Source of the DNA: Streptomyces xylophagus
GTDB lineage: Bacteria > Actinomycetota > Actinomycetes > Streptomycetales > Streptomycetaceae
DNA: 64,000 bases
Direction of reading: 5' to 3'
NCBI RefSeq assembly: GCF_000716435.1
Contig: NZ_JNWO01000005.1
Coordinates: forward strand, 310,001-374,000
This document shows, piece after piece, positions 38,664-47,884 of the stretch (within the stretch, counting starts at the first letter, position 1; each line of letters begins with the position of its first letter). The notes under the pieces were generated by a model. It searched no databases. It was not told the DNA's origin and worked only from the letters and a program-made list of their open reading frames with translations. Both the position numbers and the translations under genes were made by a program.

Positions 38664-41177
38664 TCACAGCTGGCCGACGTCGGTGACGCGGACGACCGCA
38701 CGGCCCTCCTCGTCGGAGGCCGCGAGATCGATCTCCGCGCTGATGCCCCAGTCATGATCGCCGTTCGGGTCGGCGAAAATCTGCCGAACGCGCCACAGGC
38801 CGTGCTGCGGCTCCTCCTCGATGAGCAGAAGCTTGGGCCCGCGGGCGTCGGGTCCGGTGCCGAGGTCCTCGTACTCGTCCCAGTACTTGTCCATCGCCTC
38901 GCCCCAGGCATCCGCGTCCCAGCCCGCCTCGGCGTCCAACTCGCCCAGCTCCTCGACATGGTCGAGCGCGGCGAGCTCCACCCGGCGGAACATCGCGTTG
39001 CGCACCAGGACCCGGAAGGCACGCGCGTTCGCGGTGACCGGTTTGACCTGGTCGGCCTTCTCCTGGGCCTCCTCGGCGGTCATCTCGGCCGGGTTGGCCA
39101 GCTGCTCCCACTCGTCCAACAGGCTGGAGTCGACCTGGCGCACCATCTCGCCGAGCCAGGCGATCAGATCCTGAAGGTCCTCGGACTTGAGGTCGTCCGG
39201 GACGGTGTGGTCGAGGGCCTTGAAGGCGCCGGCGAGGTAGCGCAGCACGATGCCCTCGGTGCGGGCCAGCTCGTAGTAGGAGGTCAACTCCGTGAAGGAC
39301 ATGGCCCGTTCGTACATGTCACGGATCACGGACTTCGGGGACAGCGGATGGTCGCCGACCCACGGGTGGCTCTTGCGGTACGTGTCGTACGCGTGGAAGA
39401 GCAACTCCTCCAGCGGCTTGGGGTAGCTGACGTCCTGGAGGCGCTCCATGCGGTCCTCGTACTCGACGCCGTCCGCCTTCATCGCGGCCACTGCCTCGCC
39501 GCGCGCCTTGTTCTGCTGGGCGGCCAGGATCTGGCGCGGGTCGTCCAGCGTGGACTCGACGACGGACACCATGTCCAGTGCGTACGACGGGGATTCGGGG
39601 TCCAGCAGCTCGAACGCGGCGAGCGCGAAGGTCGACAGCGGCTGGTTGAGGGCGAAGTCCTGCTGCAGGTCGACGGTGAGGCGCACGATGCGGCCCTCGG
39701 CGTCCGGGGTGTCGAGCTTCTCGACGATGCCGCCGTCCAAGAGCGAGCGGTAGATGGCGATCGCGCGCCGGATGTGCCGCAACTGCTGCTTGCGCGGCTC
39801 GTGGTTGTCCTCGAGAAGATGCCGCATCGCGTCGAAGGCGTTGCCGGGGCGGGCGATCACCGACAGCAGCATCGTGTGCGTGACCCGGAACCGGGACGTC
39901 AGCGGCTCCGGATCGGAGGTGATGAGCTTCTCGAAGGTACCTTCCGTCCACCCGACGAAGCCCTCGGGCGCCTTCTTGCGGACGACCTTCCGGCGCTTCT
40001 TCGGGTCGTCGCCCGCCTTGGCGAGCGCCTTCTCGTTCTCGACGACGTGCTCGGGGGCCTGGGCGACCACGAGACCGGCCGTGTCGAAGCCAGCGCGTCC
40101 GGCGCGTCCCGCGATCTGGTGGAACTCACGGGCGCGCAGGGTGCGCACGCGGATGCCGTCGTACTTGGCCAGTGCCGTGAACAGCACTGTGCGGATGGGC
40201 ACGTTGACGCCCACCCCGAGCGTGTCCGTGCCGCAGATGACCTTCAGCAGACCGGCCTGCGCGAGCTTCTCCACCAGGCGCCGGTACTTGGGCAGCATGC
40301 CGGCGTGGTGCACACCGATGCCGTGCCGTACGTAACGGGAGAGGTTGCGGCCGAACTTGGTGGTGAAGCGGAAGTTTCCGATCAGCTCGGCGATCTGGTC
40401 CTTCTCCTCGCGCGAGCTCATGTTGATGCTCATCAGCGCCTGCGCCCGCTCCACGGCCTGCGCCTGGGTGAAGTGCACGATGTAGACCGGCGCCTGCCTG
40501 GTCTCCAGCAGTTCGGTCAGCGTCTCGGTGAGCGGGGTCAGCCGGTACTCGTAGGACAGGGGCACCGGCCGGACCGCCGAGCGGACCACCGAAGTGGGGC
40601 GCCCGGTGCGCCGCGTGAGGTCCTTCTCGAACATCGCGACGTCGCCGAGCGTGGCCGACATCAGGATGAACTGCGCCTGCGGCAGCTCCAGGATCGGGAT
40701 CTGCCACGCCCAGCCGCGGTCCGCCTCCGCGTAGAAATGGAACTCGTCCATGACGACCTGGCCGACGTCCGCGTGCTTGCCGTCGCGCAGCGCGATCGAC
40801 GCGAGAACCTCCGCGGTGCAGCAGATGATGGGGGCGTCGGAGTTGACGGACGCGTCGCCGGTCAGCATGCCGACGTTCTCGGTGCCGAACATCTTGCACA
40901 GCTCGAAGAACTTCTCGGAGACCAGCGCCTTGATCGGGGCGGTGTAGAAGGTGACCTCGTCCCGGGCCAGCGCGGCGAAGTGCGCACCGGCGGCGATCAT
41001 GCTCTTGCCGGAGCCGGTGGGCGTCGACACGATCACGTTCGCACCGGAGACCACCTCGATCAGCGCCTCCTCCTGATGGGGGTAGAGCGTGAGACCGCGC
41101 TCCTTGGCCCACGACTCGAAGGCTTCGTAGAGGGCGTCGGGATCTGCGGTCGGCGGCAACTGGTCGATGAGGGTCAC
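38664..41177 (-). CDS. DEAD/DEAH-box superfamily 2 helicase with DUF3516
   Basis: 837 residues from the GTG at 41177 (GGGG just upstream). Helicase motifs in order: I STPTGSGKS (about 51-59), II MDEFHFY (a DEFH box), III MSATLGD, and VI HQIAGRAGRAGFD. A C-terminal DUF3516 region and an acidic last part follow. It is an ATP-driven RNA or DNA helicase of the Ski2/Lhr-like kind found in actinomycetes; the exact substrate is unknown. The gene is divergent from the YdjM-like gene. Confidence 0.92.
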   Translation of the reverse strand: MTLIDQLPPTADPDALYEAFESWAKERGLTLYPHQEEALIEVVSGANVIVSTPTGSGKSMIAAGAHFAALARDEVTFYTAPIKALVSEKFFELCKMFGTENVGMLTGDASVNSDAPIICCTAEVLASIALRDGKHADVGQVVMDEFHFYAEADRGWAWQIPILELPQAQFILMSATLGDVAMFEKDLTRRTGRPTSVVRSAVRPVPLSYEYRLTPLTETLTELLETRQAPVYIVHFTQAQAVERAQALMSINMSSREEKDQIAELIGNFRFTTKFGRNLSRYVRHGIGVHHAGMLPKYRRLVEKLAQAGLLKVICGTDTLGVGVNVPIRTVLFTALAKYDGIRVRTLRAREFHQIAGRAGRAGFDTAGLVVAQAPEHVVENEKALAKAGDDPKKRRKVVRKKAPEGFVGWTEGTFEKLITSDPEPLTSRFRVTHTMLLSVIARPGNAFDAMRHLLEDNHEPRKQQLRHIRRAIAIYRSLLDGGIVEKLDTPDAEGRIVRLTVDLQQDFALNQPLSTFALAAFELLDPESPSYALDMVSVVESTLDDPRQILAAQQNKARGEAVAAMKADGVEYEDRMERLQDVSYPKPLEELLFHAYDTYRKSHPWVGDHPLSPKSVIRDMYERAMSFTELTSYYELARTEGIVLRYLAGAFKALDHTVPDDLKSEDLQDLIAWLGEMVRQVDSSLLDEWEQLANPAEMTAEEAQEKADQVKPVTANARAFRVLVRNAMFRRVELAALDHVEELGELDAEAGWDADAWGEAMDKYWDEYEDLGTGPDARGPKLLLIEEEPQHGLWRVRQIFADPNGDHDWGISAEIDLAASDEEGRAVVRVTDVGQL

Positions 41178-41322
41178 GACCCCATCTTGCCTGGCGCCGT
41201 GGCCGATGGGGGAATCGGCTGCGGGGACGAAGATCGCTACCGCTACGCTGTGGCGCCGACAGAGTGTCAGGGCACCCGAGCAACTGACCGGCGGCGTAAG
41301 AGGAATGGGGCGGGGAACGGCC

Positions 41323-42114
41323 ATGATGGGACCAGCACACTCACTGTCGGGAGCGGCGGCCTGGCTCGGCGTCGGAGCCGCGACCGCCGCCGCCGGGCAC
41401 CCGATGCCCTGGCCGGTCATCCTGGTCGGCGCCCTGATCTGTGCCGGCGCCGCGCTCGCCCCGGACCTCGACCACAAGGCGGCGACCATCTCGCGGGCCT
41501 TCGGACCACTCTCCCGGGGCGTGTGCGAGGTCGTCGACAAGCTCTCGTACGCCGTCTACAAGGGGACCAGGAAGCAGGGCGACCCGCGCCGCAACGGCGG
41601 GCACCGCACCCTCACCCACACCTGGCTGTGGGCGGTCATGATCGGGGCGGGGAGTGCGGCCGTGGCGATCCTGGGCGGTCGCTGGGGAGTGCTGGCGATC
41701 CTCTTCGTGCACATGGTGCTGGCCATCGAGGGGCTGCTGTGGCGGGCGGCCCGCGGCTCCAGCAGCGACATCCTGGTGTGGTTGCTGGCGGCGACCAGCG
41801 CGTGGATCCTCGCCGGAGTGCTGGACAAGCCGGGCAACGGTTCGGACTGGCTGTTCACGGACCAGCACCAGTACCTGTGGCTGGGCCTGCCCGTCGTGCT
41901 GGGCGCGCTGGTGCACGACATCGGGGACGCGCTGACCGTCTCCGGCTGCCCGATCCTGTGGCCGATCCCGTTGGGCCGCAGGCGCTGGTACCCGATCGGG
42001 CCGCCGAAGGTGATGCGGTTCCGCGCGGGCAGCTGGGTCGAGCTCAAGGTGCTGATGCCGGTGTTCATACTGCTCGGGGGAGTGGGCTGCGCGGCGGCGC
42101 TCAACGTGATCTGA
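41323..42114 (+). CDS. YdjM/YbcI-like membrane-bound metal-dependent hydrolase
   Basis: 263 residues; the ATG at 41323 has GGGGA 6 nt upstream, while the ATG at 41305 is also in frame. The family's His/Asp-rich motifs are MGPAHSLSGAAAW at the start, DLDHKAAT (about 55), GGHRTLTHTWLW (about 85) and LVHDIGDALT, set among six membrane helices. This is the DUF457/LexA-binding inner-membrane hydrolase family; the reaction is not established. Divergent from the helicase. Confidence 0.85.
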   Translation: MMGPAHSLSGAAAWLGVGAATAAAGHPMPWPVILVGALICAGAALAPDLDHKAATISRAFGPLSRGVCEVVDKLSYAVYKGTRKQGDPRRNGGHRTLTHTWLWAVMIGAGSAAVAILGGRWGVLAILFVHMVLAIEGLLWRAARGSSSDILVWLLAATSAWILAGVLDKPGNGSDWLFTDQHQYLWLGLPVVLGALVHDIGDALTVSGCPILWPIPLGRRRWYPIGPPKVMRFRAGSWVELKVLMPVFILLGGVGCAAALNVI

Positions 42115-42146
42115 GCGCCCACCCCCGTTCCGGCGCGGGCAGTGGC

Positions 42147-42416
42147 CTACGCCCCGTCGGAACCCTGGCCCGCCCCGCCGCCGTAGCGCCGCTCGAACTG
42201 GGCGATGCGACCCTCGGTGTCCACCGTCCGGGCCTTGCCGGTGTAGAAGGGGTGGCTCTCCGAGGAGATCTCCACGTCCACGACCGGGTAGGTCTCGCCG
42301 TCGTCCCACTCGATGGTCCGTTCGCTGGTCGCGGTGGACCGGGTCAGGAAGGCGTATCCGGCGGCGCGGTCCCGGAAGACCACGGGGTGGTAGTCGGGCT
42401 GCTTGTCCTGCTGCAT
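42147..42416 (-). CDS. rpmE2: 50S ribosomal protein L31 type B
   Basis: 89 residues with no cysteine, so it is the zinc-free paralogue that replaces zinc-binding L31 when zinc is scarce. The family pattern [24 protein letters not shown] (in parts) and [16 protein letters not shown] is clear. GAGGAG lies 4 nt before the ATG. No Zur-like A/T-rich palindrome is visible in the 51 bp upstream, so it may depend on read-through from the DUF5709 gene. Confidence 0.94.
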   Translation of the reverse strand: MQQDKQPDYHPVVFRDRAAGYAFLTRSTATSERTIEWDDGETYPVVDVEISSESHPFYTGKARTVDTEGRIAQFERRYGGGAGQGSDGA

Positions 42417-42467
42417 GGCTGCTCCTCGTGCGGCGGGGATGTCGGTGACGGCGAAGAGGCGGCGAGG

Positions 42468-42944
42468 TCAGCCGTAGAGGGAGTCCTCGTCCTCGTCGAC
42501 GATGTGCATCGCGGCCTCCTCGGCGGAGGCGGCCGCGCCGTCGATGCCCACGTCCGTGGCGATCAGGCCGCTCTCCTCGTCCTCGTGCGCCCCTTCGTCG
42601 GGTGCCACGAGCCGACCGGAGCGGGTGTCGCCGACCTCGAAGTCCCGGAGTTCGCCGTCGGTGTCCTCGGAGTCGCCGAGGCCGTCGCCGTCGGACGCGG
42701 AGACATCCGGGACCTCCTCGGCGAGGCGCTGGTCGAGCGTCTCCCCGTGTTGACGCTCCGCGGCTGTGACACCGTCGTGTTCCACCGCCCAGGGGCGGTC
42801 CGGTGGGGACCAGCCGCGGTCGAGGGGATCCTCGACGCCGTCGGCCACCAGGGTGTCCTCCGCGTCGAGCAGACCCGCGTCGTCCTGCACCTCGGATCCG
42901 TCGGGCTGGTAGACGTCGTCTCCCCATCCGTCGGCGCTGTTCAC
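42468..42944 (-). CDS. DUF5709 acidic protein
   Basis: 158 residues, very acidic (many D and E) and probably unfolded in part: MNSADGWGDDVYQPDGSEVQ, LDAEDTLVADGVEDPLDRGWSPPDRP (in parts) and a tail ending in DEDEDSLYG. The pattern agrees with the streptomycete DUF5709 family, of unknown function. GGAGG lies 11 nt upstream. It precedes rpmE2 on the same strand. Confidence 0.78.
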   Translation of the reverse strand: MNSADGWGDDVYQPDGSEVQDDAGLLDAEDTLVADGVEDPLDRGWSPPDRPWAVEHDGVTAAERQHGETLDQRLAEEVPDVSASDGDGLGDSEDTDGELRDFEVGDTRSGRLVAPDEGAHEDEESGLIATDVGIDGAAASAEEAAMHIVDEDEDSLYG

Positions 42945-43302
42945 AGGTACCTCCAGGTGGTGGGGACCGGCCCGTTCTCACCGCGGTCGGCGGCGGGTCG
43001 CCGCTGTGCGGGGCACAGGCGGCGCCCGGCACGAACCACAGGGTTCCCGGGCACTCCCCGAACCGGTGCCGCTCCCCAGCCTTCCACCCCTTTTCCCCCG
43101 CGCGCAACGGCACGCGTCCGGCTCCGGTGCGGTACAGCGCCCAGAAAGGGGCGCGGGGAACTGCGCGACCAGCCCCCACCGGCCCGCAGCCAAGCCACGT
43201 CCTTCCCCGACCGGCCCTCACCGACCCGCAGACCAGTCACCCCCTCCCCGACCAGCCCCCCCCCGACCGACCCCCAGGTCAGTCACCGCTCCACCAGCGG
43301 AG
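42945..43302. other. 358-bp intergenic region with a dispersed Streptomyces repeat
   Basis: Between the DUF5709 start and the ABC gene end. It holds a 27-bp copy of a widespread Streptomyces repeat (43147-43173) and, further right, three C-rich units (CCCCGACCGGCCC at 43205, CCCCGACCAGCCC at 43246, CCCCGACCGACCC at 43261). No gene is recognised. Confidence 0.55.
43147..43173 (-). repeat. dispersed Streptomyces intergenic repeat, copy 1
   Basis: In minus-strand reading GCTGGTCGCGCAGTTCCCCG continues to CGCCCCT. It matches the copy at 58131-58157 except for one base. This family of intergenic repeats is familiar from many Streptomyces chromosomes. Confidence 0.7.
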
Positions 43303-45084
43303 CTACCCGTGCCACGACCGCCACAGCGCCGCGTACGCCCCCTCCGCCGCCACCAACTCGTCGTGGCTGCCCAGTTCGCTGATGCGGCCGTTCTCGACGA
43401 CGGCGATGACGTCCGCGTCGTGGGCGGTGTGCAGGCGGTGGGCGATCGCGACGACCGTGCGGCCGTCGAGGACACGGGCCAGGGAGCGCTCGAGGTGACG
43501 GGCCGCACGCGGGTCGAGGAGCGAGGTCGCCTCGTCCAGGACCAACGTGTGCGGGTCGGCCAGCACCAGCCGGGCCAGCGCGATCTGCTGGGCCTGGGCC
43601 GGGGTGAGCGCGAGCCCGCCCGAGCCGACCTCGGTGTCCAGGCCCTCGTCCAGCGCCCGCGCCCACCCGTCCGCGTCGACCGCGCCCAGCGCCGCCCACA
43701 GCTCGGCGTCCGCCGCGTCGGTCCGGGCGAGCAGGAGGTTGTCGCGCAGGGAGCCCACGAAGACGTGGTGCTCCTGGTTGACGAGGGCCACGTGGGAGCG
43801 GACGTGTTCCGCGGTCATCCGGGACAGTTCGGCACCGCCGAGGGTGATCCGGCCGTCCCGGGGCGCGTAGATGCCGGCGAGGAGCCTGCCCAGGGTGGAC
43901 TTGCCCGCGCCCGAGGGGCCGACCAGGGCCAGCCGGGTGCCGGGCGCGACCTCCAGGGACACCTTGCGCAGCACGTCGACGCCCTCGATGTAGCCGAAGT
44001 GCACCCGGTCCGCGTGCACGTCCCGGCCCTCGGGGGACAAGGTGGCGTCCCCGGCGTCCGGCTCGATGTCGCGGACGCCGACCAGCCTGGCCAGCGAGAC
44101 CTGGGCGACCTGGAGCTCGTCGTACCAGCGCAGGATCAGGTTCACCGGGTCGACGAGCATCTGCGCGATGAGGGCGCCCGTCGTCAGTTCGCCCACCCCG
44201 ATCCAGCCCTGGAGGACGAACACCCCGCCGAGCATCAGGACCGAGCAGAGCACCGTGACATGGGTGACGTTGATGACCGGGAAGAGCACCGACCGCAGCC
44301 AGAGCGTGTAGTTCTCCCAGGCGGTCCACTCCTTGACTCGGCGCTCCGAGAGGGCGATGCGCCGGTCGCCGAGTCGGTGGGACTCGACGGTGCGGCCGGC
44401 GTCCACGGTCTCGGCGAGGGCCGCGGCCACGGCGGCGTACCCGGCGGCCTCGGAGCGGTAGCCGGCCGGTGCGCGCTTGAAGTACCAGCGGCAGCCGATC
44501 ACCAGCACCGGCACAGCGATCAGCACGGCGGGCGCCAGCGGTGGCACGGTCACGACCAGACCGCCGAGCAGCAGCACCGCCCACACCACACCGATCGCCA
44601 GTTGCGGCACGGCTTCGCGCATCGCGTTGGCGAGCCGGTCGATGTCGGTGGTGATGCGGGACAGGAGGTCGCCGGTGCCCGCCCGTTCGAGGACGCCCGG
44701 GGGCAGCCCGACCGACCGTACGAGGAAGTCCTCGCGCAGGTCGGCCAGCATCCGCTCGCCGAGCATCGCGCCGCGCAGCCGCACCTGCCGGATGAACACG
44801 GCCTGGACGGCGAGCGCGACCACGAACACCCCGATGGTCAGGCCCAGATGGAGTTCCCGCGCACCGTCCGACACCCGCTCGACGAGGTCGCCGAGCAGAT
44901 AGGGGCCCACCATCGAGGCGATCACGGCCACCGTGTTCACGCTCACGAGGACGAGGAAGGCGCGGCGGTGCCGCTCGAACAGTTCGGACACGTAGGCGCG
45001 TACGGTCGCGGGGGCGCCGACCGGCAGAGTGCTGGCCGTGGTCGGGGCCGCCGGGTCGTACGCCGGGGGCGCCACGCCGATCAT
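43303..45084 (-). CDS. ABC exporter half-transporter with degenerate signature
   Basis: 593 residues: six-helix exporter domain (about 40-330) and a nucleotide-binding domain. Walker A GPSGAGKST (389-397) and Walker B LVLDEATS are intact, the switch His is in AIAHR (549), but the signature loop is LTPAQ (493-497) instead of LSGGQ. It overlaps the upstream partner gene by ATGA, so the two are made together as a heterodimer. See the partner: only one complete ATP site can form. Confidence 0.93.
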   Translation of the reverse strand: MIGVAPPAYDPAAPTTASTLPVGAPATVRAYVSELFERHRRAFLVLVSVNTVAVIASMVGPYLLGDLVERVSDGARELHLGLTIGVFVVALAVQAVFIRQVRLRGAMLGERMLADLREDFLVRSVGLPPGVLERAGTGDLLSRITTDIDRLANAMREAVPQLAIGVVWAVLLLGGLVVTVPPLAPAVLIAVPVLVIGCRWYFKRAPAGYRSEAAGYAAVAAALAETVDAGRTVESHRLGDRRIALSERRVKEWTAWENYTLWLRSVLFPVINVTHVTVLCSVLMLGGVFVLQGWIGVGELTTGALIAQMLVDPVNLILRWYDELQVAQVSLARLVGVRDIEPDAGDATLSPEGRDVHADRVHFGYIEGVDVLRKVSLEVAPGTRLALVGPSGAGKSTLGRLLAGIYAPRDGRITLGGAELSRMTAEHVRSHVALVNQEHHVFVGSLRDNLLLARTDAADAELWAALGAVDADGWARALDEGLDTEVGSGGLALTPAQAQQIALARLVLADPHTLVLDEATSLLDPRAARHLERSLARVLDGRTVVAIAHRLHTAHDADVIAVVENGRISELGSHDELVAAEGAYAALWRSWHG

Positions 45085-46916
45085 GCGCTTTCCTCGATTT
45101 CTTCCAGTGCGCTCCGCAGAGCGGCTTCGTCGTCGTCCAAGGCACCCCGGAGAGGAGCCTCGTCGTGCCTCGCGGCCTCGGCCTCGTCCTCGGTCTCGCG
45201 CGTCACCACGGCCCGGTACCGGGGCTCGCTGTGGAGCAGGTCGCGATGGGTGCCGACCGCCACGACCTCGTCCTCGTGCACGAGGACGACCCGGTCCGCG
45301 TGGTCGAGGAGCAGGGGCGAGGTGGTGAACACCACTGTGGTCCGGCCGGCCCTCAACTCCCGTACGCCGTCGGCGATCCGGGCCTCGGTGTGGGAGTCGA
45401 CGGCGGAGGTCGGCTCGTCCAGGACGAGCACCTCCGGGTCCGTGATCAACGACCGCGCCAGAGCGAGCCGCTGGCGCTGTCCACCGGAGAGGGAGCGTCC
45501 GCGTTCGGTGATGCGGGCGTCCATCGGGTCCTCGGTGTCGAGCGACCCCTGGACGAGCGCCACCAGCACGTCCCCGCACTGCGCGGCGGCCAGGGCCTCC
45601 TCGGCGCCGACCGCACCCGAGGCGGGCACGTCGAGCAGTTCGCGCAGCGAACCGGACAGCAGTACCGGGTCCTTGTCCTGGACGAGGACGGCGGTGCGCG
45701 CCGAGTCGAGGGGGAGTTCGTCGAGCGGTACGCCGTCCAGGAGCACGGAGACGCCCGCCTCGGCCGGGTGTCCGCCGAGGCGTTCCGCCAGCCGCCCTGC
45801 CGCGTCGGGGTCGCCGCACACCACTGCGGTGAGCCGGCCGGAAGGAGCGAGCAGACCGGTGTCCGGGTCGTACAGGTCCCCGGCGGGCACCTCGGCCGCA
45901 CGCGTTCCCACGGTGTCGGTGACCCGCTCCAGGGACAGCACACGCGCGGCGCGTTTCGCCGAGGGCCGGGAGAAGGAGTACGCCATGGCGATCTCCTCGA
46001 AGTGCCGCAGCGGATAGGACATGACCATCACCGCGCTGTAGATGGTGACCAGTTCGCCGACGGTGATCCGGCCCTGGCGGGCCAGCTGCACGCCGTGCCA
46101 GACGATCGCGATCAGCAGCAGCCCCGGCATCAGCACCTGGATCGCGGAGATGATCGCCCACATCCGGGCACTGCGCACGGCCGCGTGGCGCACCTCCTGC
46201 GAGGCACGGCGGTAGCGGTCGAGGAACAGTTCCTCGCCGCCGATGCCGCGCAGCACCCGCAGTCCGGCGACGGTGTCGGAGGCCAGTTCGGTGGCGCGGC
46301 CCGCCTTCTCGCGCTGCACGTCGGCACGCCGGGTGGCGCGGGGCAGCAGCGGCAGCACGGAGATCGCCAGCACGGGCACGCCCACCGCGACGACGACACC
46401 GAGCGCGGGCTGGTAGACGAACAGGCCGACGCACACGATGACGATCGTCAGCGCGGCGGCGAGGAAGCGGGACAGCGCTTCCACGAACCAGCCGATCTTC
46501 TCGACGTCACCCGTCGACACGGCCACGACCTCACCGGCGGCGACCCGCCGGGTCAGCGCCGAGCCGAGGTGGGCGGCCTGGCGGGCCAGGAGCTGCTGGA
46601 CGCGGGCGGCGGCCGTGATCCAGTTGGTGACGGCGGCCCGGTGCAGGAAGGTGTCGCCCACGGCGATGCCCGCCCCGCACAGCACCATCAGCCCGCCGGT
46701 CTGGGCCAGCCGGCTCCCGGAGCGGTCGACCACGGCCTGCACGGCGAACCCCACACAGAACGGCAGCGCGGAGACGGACACGAAGTGCAGCAGTCCCCAG
46801 GCCAGGGCCTTGAACTGGCCACGGAGCTGATTCCGGCCGAGCCACCACAGGAACCGAGGCCCCGAGCGCGCGTCCGGCACACCCGGGTCGGGATACGGAA
46901 GGTCTTGAATCTGCAT
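45081..46916 (-). CDS. ABC exporter half-transporter lacking a P-loop
   Basis: 611 residues from the ATG at 46916 (GGGA nearby). Six-helix exporter domain and an ATPase domain that has the signature LSGGQ (476-480) and Walker B VLVLDEPTS (496-504). The place of Walker A is CGDPDAAGRL (367-376), with no GKS/T, and the H-loop is FTTS instead of AHR. Its C-terminal 40 residues are acidic. It is the upstream gene of the heterodimer with 43303-45084. The exported substrate is unknown. Confidence 0.9.
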   Translation of the reverse strand: MQIQDLPYPDPGVPDARSGPRFLWWLGRNQLRGQFKALAWGLLHFVSVSALPFCVGFAVQAVVDRSGSRLAQTGGLMVLCGAGIAVGDTFLHRAAVTNWITAAARVQQLLARQAAHLGSALTRRVAAGEVVAVSTGDVEKIGWFVEALSRFLAAALTIVIVCVGLFVYQPALGVVVAVGVPVLAISVLPLLPRATRRADVQREKAGRATELASDTVAGLRVLRGIGGEELFLDRYRRASQEVRHAAVRSARMWAIISAIQVLMPGLLLIAIVWHGVQLARQGRITVGELVTIYSAVMVMSYPLRHFEEIAMAYSFSRPSAKRAARVLSLERVTDTVGTRAAEVPAGDLYDPDTGLLAPSGRLTAVVCGDPDAAGRLAERLGGHPAEAGVSVLLDGVPLDELPLDSARTAVLVQDKDPVLLSGSLRELLDVPASGAVGAEEALAAAQCGDVLVALVQGSLDTEDPMDARITERGRSLSGGQRQRLALARSLITDPEVLVLDEPTSAVDSHTEARIADGVRELRAGRTTVVFTTSPLLLDHADRVVLVHEDEVVAVGTHRDLLHSEPRYRAVVTRETEDEAEAARHDEAPLRGALDDDEAALRSALEEIEESA

Positions 46917-47118
46917 GACGTCCCAGTGGCTCTTGTCAGGCGGGAAGGAGGAGGAAGGAACCGCGGAGTGCGGCAACAAACCGTGAAAGGTTCGCGTCGC
47001 AGCGTGGTCGGAAGCAAGCGGTTTTCCTCGCCGGGGGTCAGAACCGGCGTTCACCCATCGGGGGAGAGATGTCCGTGACCTCACCCAATGTCACTGAATG
47101 CGATGTGAGCATGGGCCG

Positions 47119-47874
47119 ATGCAGAGTGGCGGCACACGACGTGCGATGGTCGCGATGGCGGCTCTCGGTTCCCTCCTGACGATGACGACCCTGACCGCGT
47201 GCGGAAGCGCGCACACGGGACACCCCGACGGTCGGCAAGGCAGACCCGGCGCCCCGGCGGCCCATCCGAGAGCGGCCGCCGCCACCCCCGACCGGACCCG
47301 CATCCCGGACGTAGGTGACCGACTCCACCGAGACATCCCCGCCGACACACGCCAGGTCCTCGCGGTCTACGGTGACGGCAAGGACTCCCCGGACTCCACC
47401 GCCGTGCTGTTCACCAGACGCGGCTCCACCTGGGACCGGACCCGCAGCTGGCCCGCGCACAACGGCAAGAAGGGTTGGACCCTCGACCATCACCTCGACG
47501 ACCGGCGCAGCCCCGTCGGCGTGTTCACGCTGACCGCAGCGGGCGGTGTGCTCGACGACCCGGGAACGGCCCTCCCGTACTCCCAGGACGAGTCGTACGA
47601 GGCGCCGCGCGACTGGGACGAGTCGCACTGGCACGACTTCGACTACGTCATCGCCATCGACTACAACCGCGTCCCGGGCACCCCGCCCGACGACGCGGAA
47701 CAGCCCGAGGGCGAGGACAAGGGTGGCGGGATCTGGCTGCACCTGGACCACGGCAGCGGTACGTCGGCCTGCGTCAGTCTGTCCAAGGAAGCGATGGAGT
47801 ACCTGCTGCGCACACTCGACCCGGAGCAGCATCCCGTGGTGCTGATGGGGGACAGGGCGGACCTCAAGGGGTAG
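47119..47874 (+). CDS. L,D-transpeptidase-like lipoprotein
   Basis: 251 residues (ATG 47119; 47098 also possible). The lipobox LTAC follows a signal helix. The YkuD-like domain ends with the catalytic segment LDHGSGTSACVSLSKEAME, containing the His and Cys of the family (H-G-x-G-x-S-x-C). The preceding region has SPVGVFTLTAAGGVL, a typical start of the fold. It may cross-link or hydrolyse peptidoglycan peptides at the outer face of the membrane. Its stop is 11 nt before the PNGase A-like gene. Confidence 0.78.
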   Translation: MQSGGTRRAMVAMAALGSLLTMTTLTACGSAHTGHPDGRQGRPGAPAAHPRAAAATPDRTRIPDVGDRLHRDIPADTRQVLAVYGDGKDSPDSTAVLFTRRGSTWDRTRSWPAHNGKKGWTLDHHLDDRRSPVGVFTLTAAGGVLDDPGTALPYSQDESYEAPRDWDESHWHDFDYVIAIDYNRVPGTPPDDAEQPEGEDKGGGIWLHLDHGSGTSACVSLSKEAMEYLLRTLDPEQHPVVLMGDRADLKG

Positions 47875-47884
47875 AACACCGCCC

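Noticed and set aside
38331..43382. Very long plus-strand open frame (1683 codons)
   Set aside because: It lies antisense to the thioesterase and helicase genes and crosses several other genes; high-GC shadow frame with no homology.
43006..46017. Plus-strand frame of about 1000 codons across the ABC genes
   Set aside because: It is antisense to two clearly conserved ABC genes.
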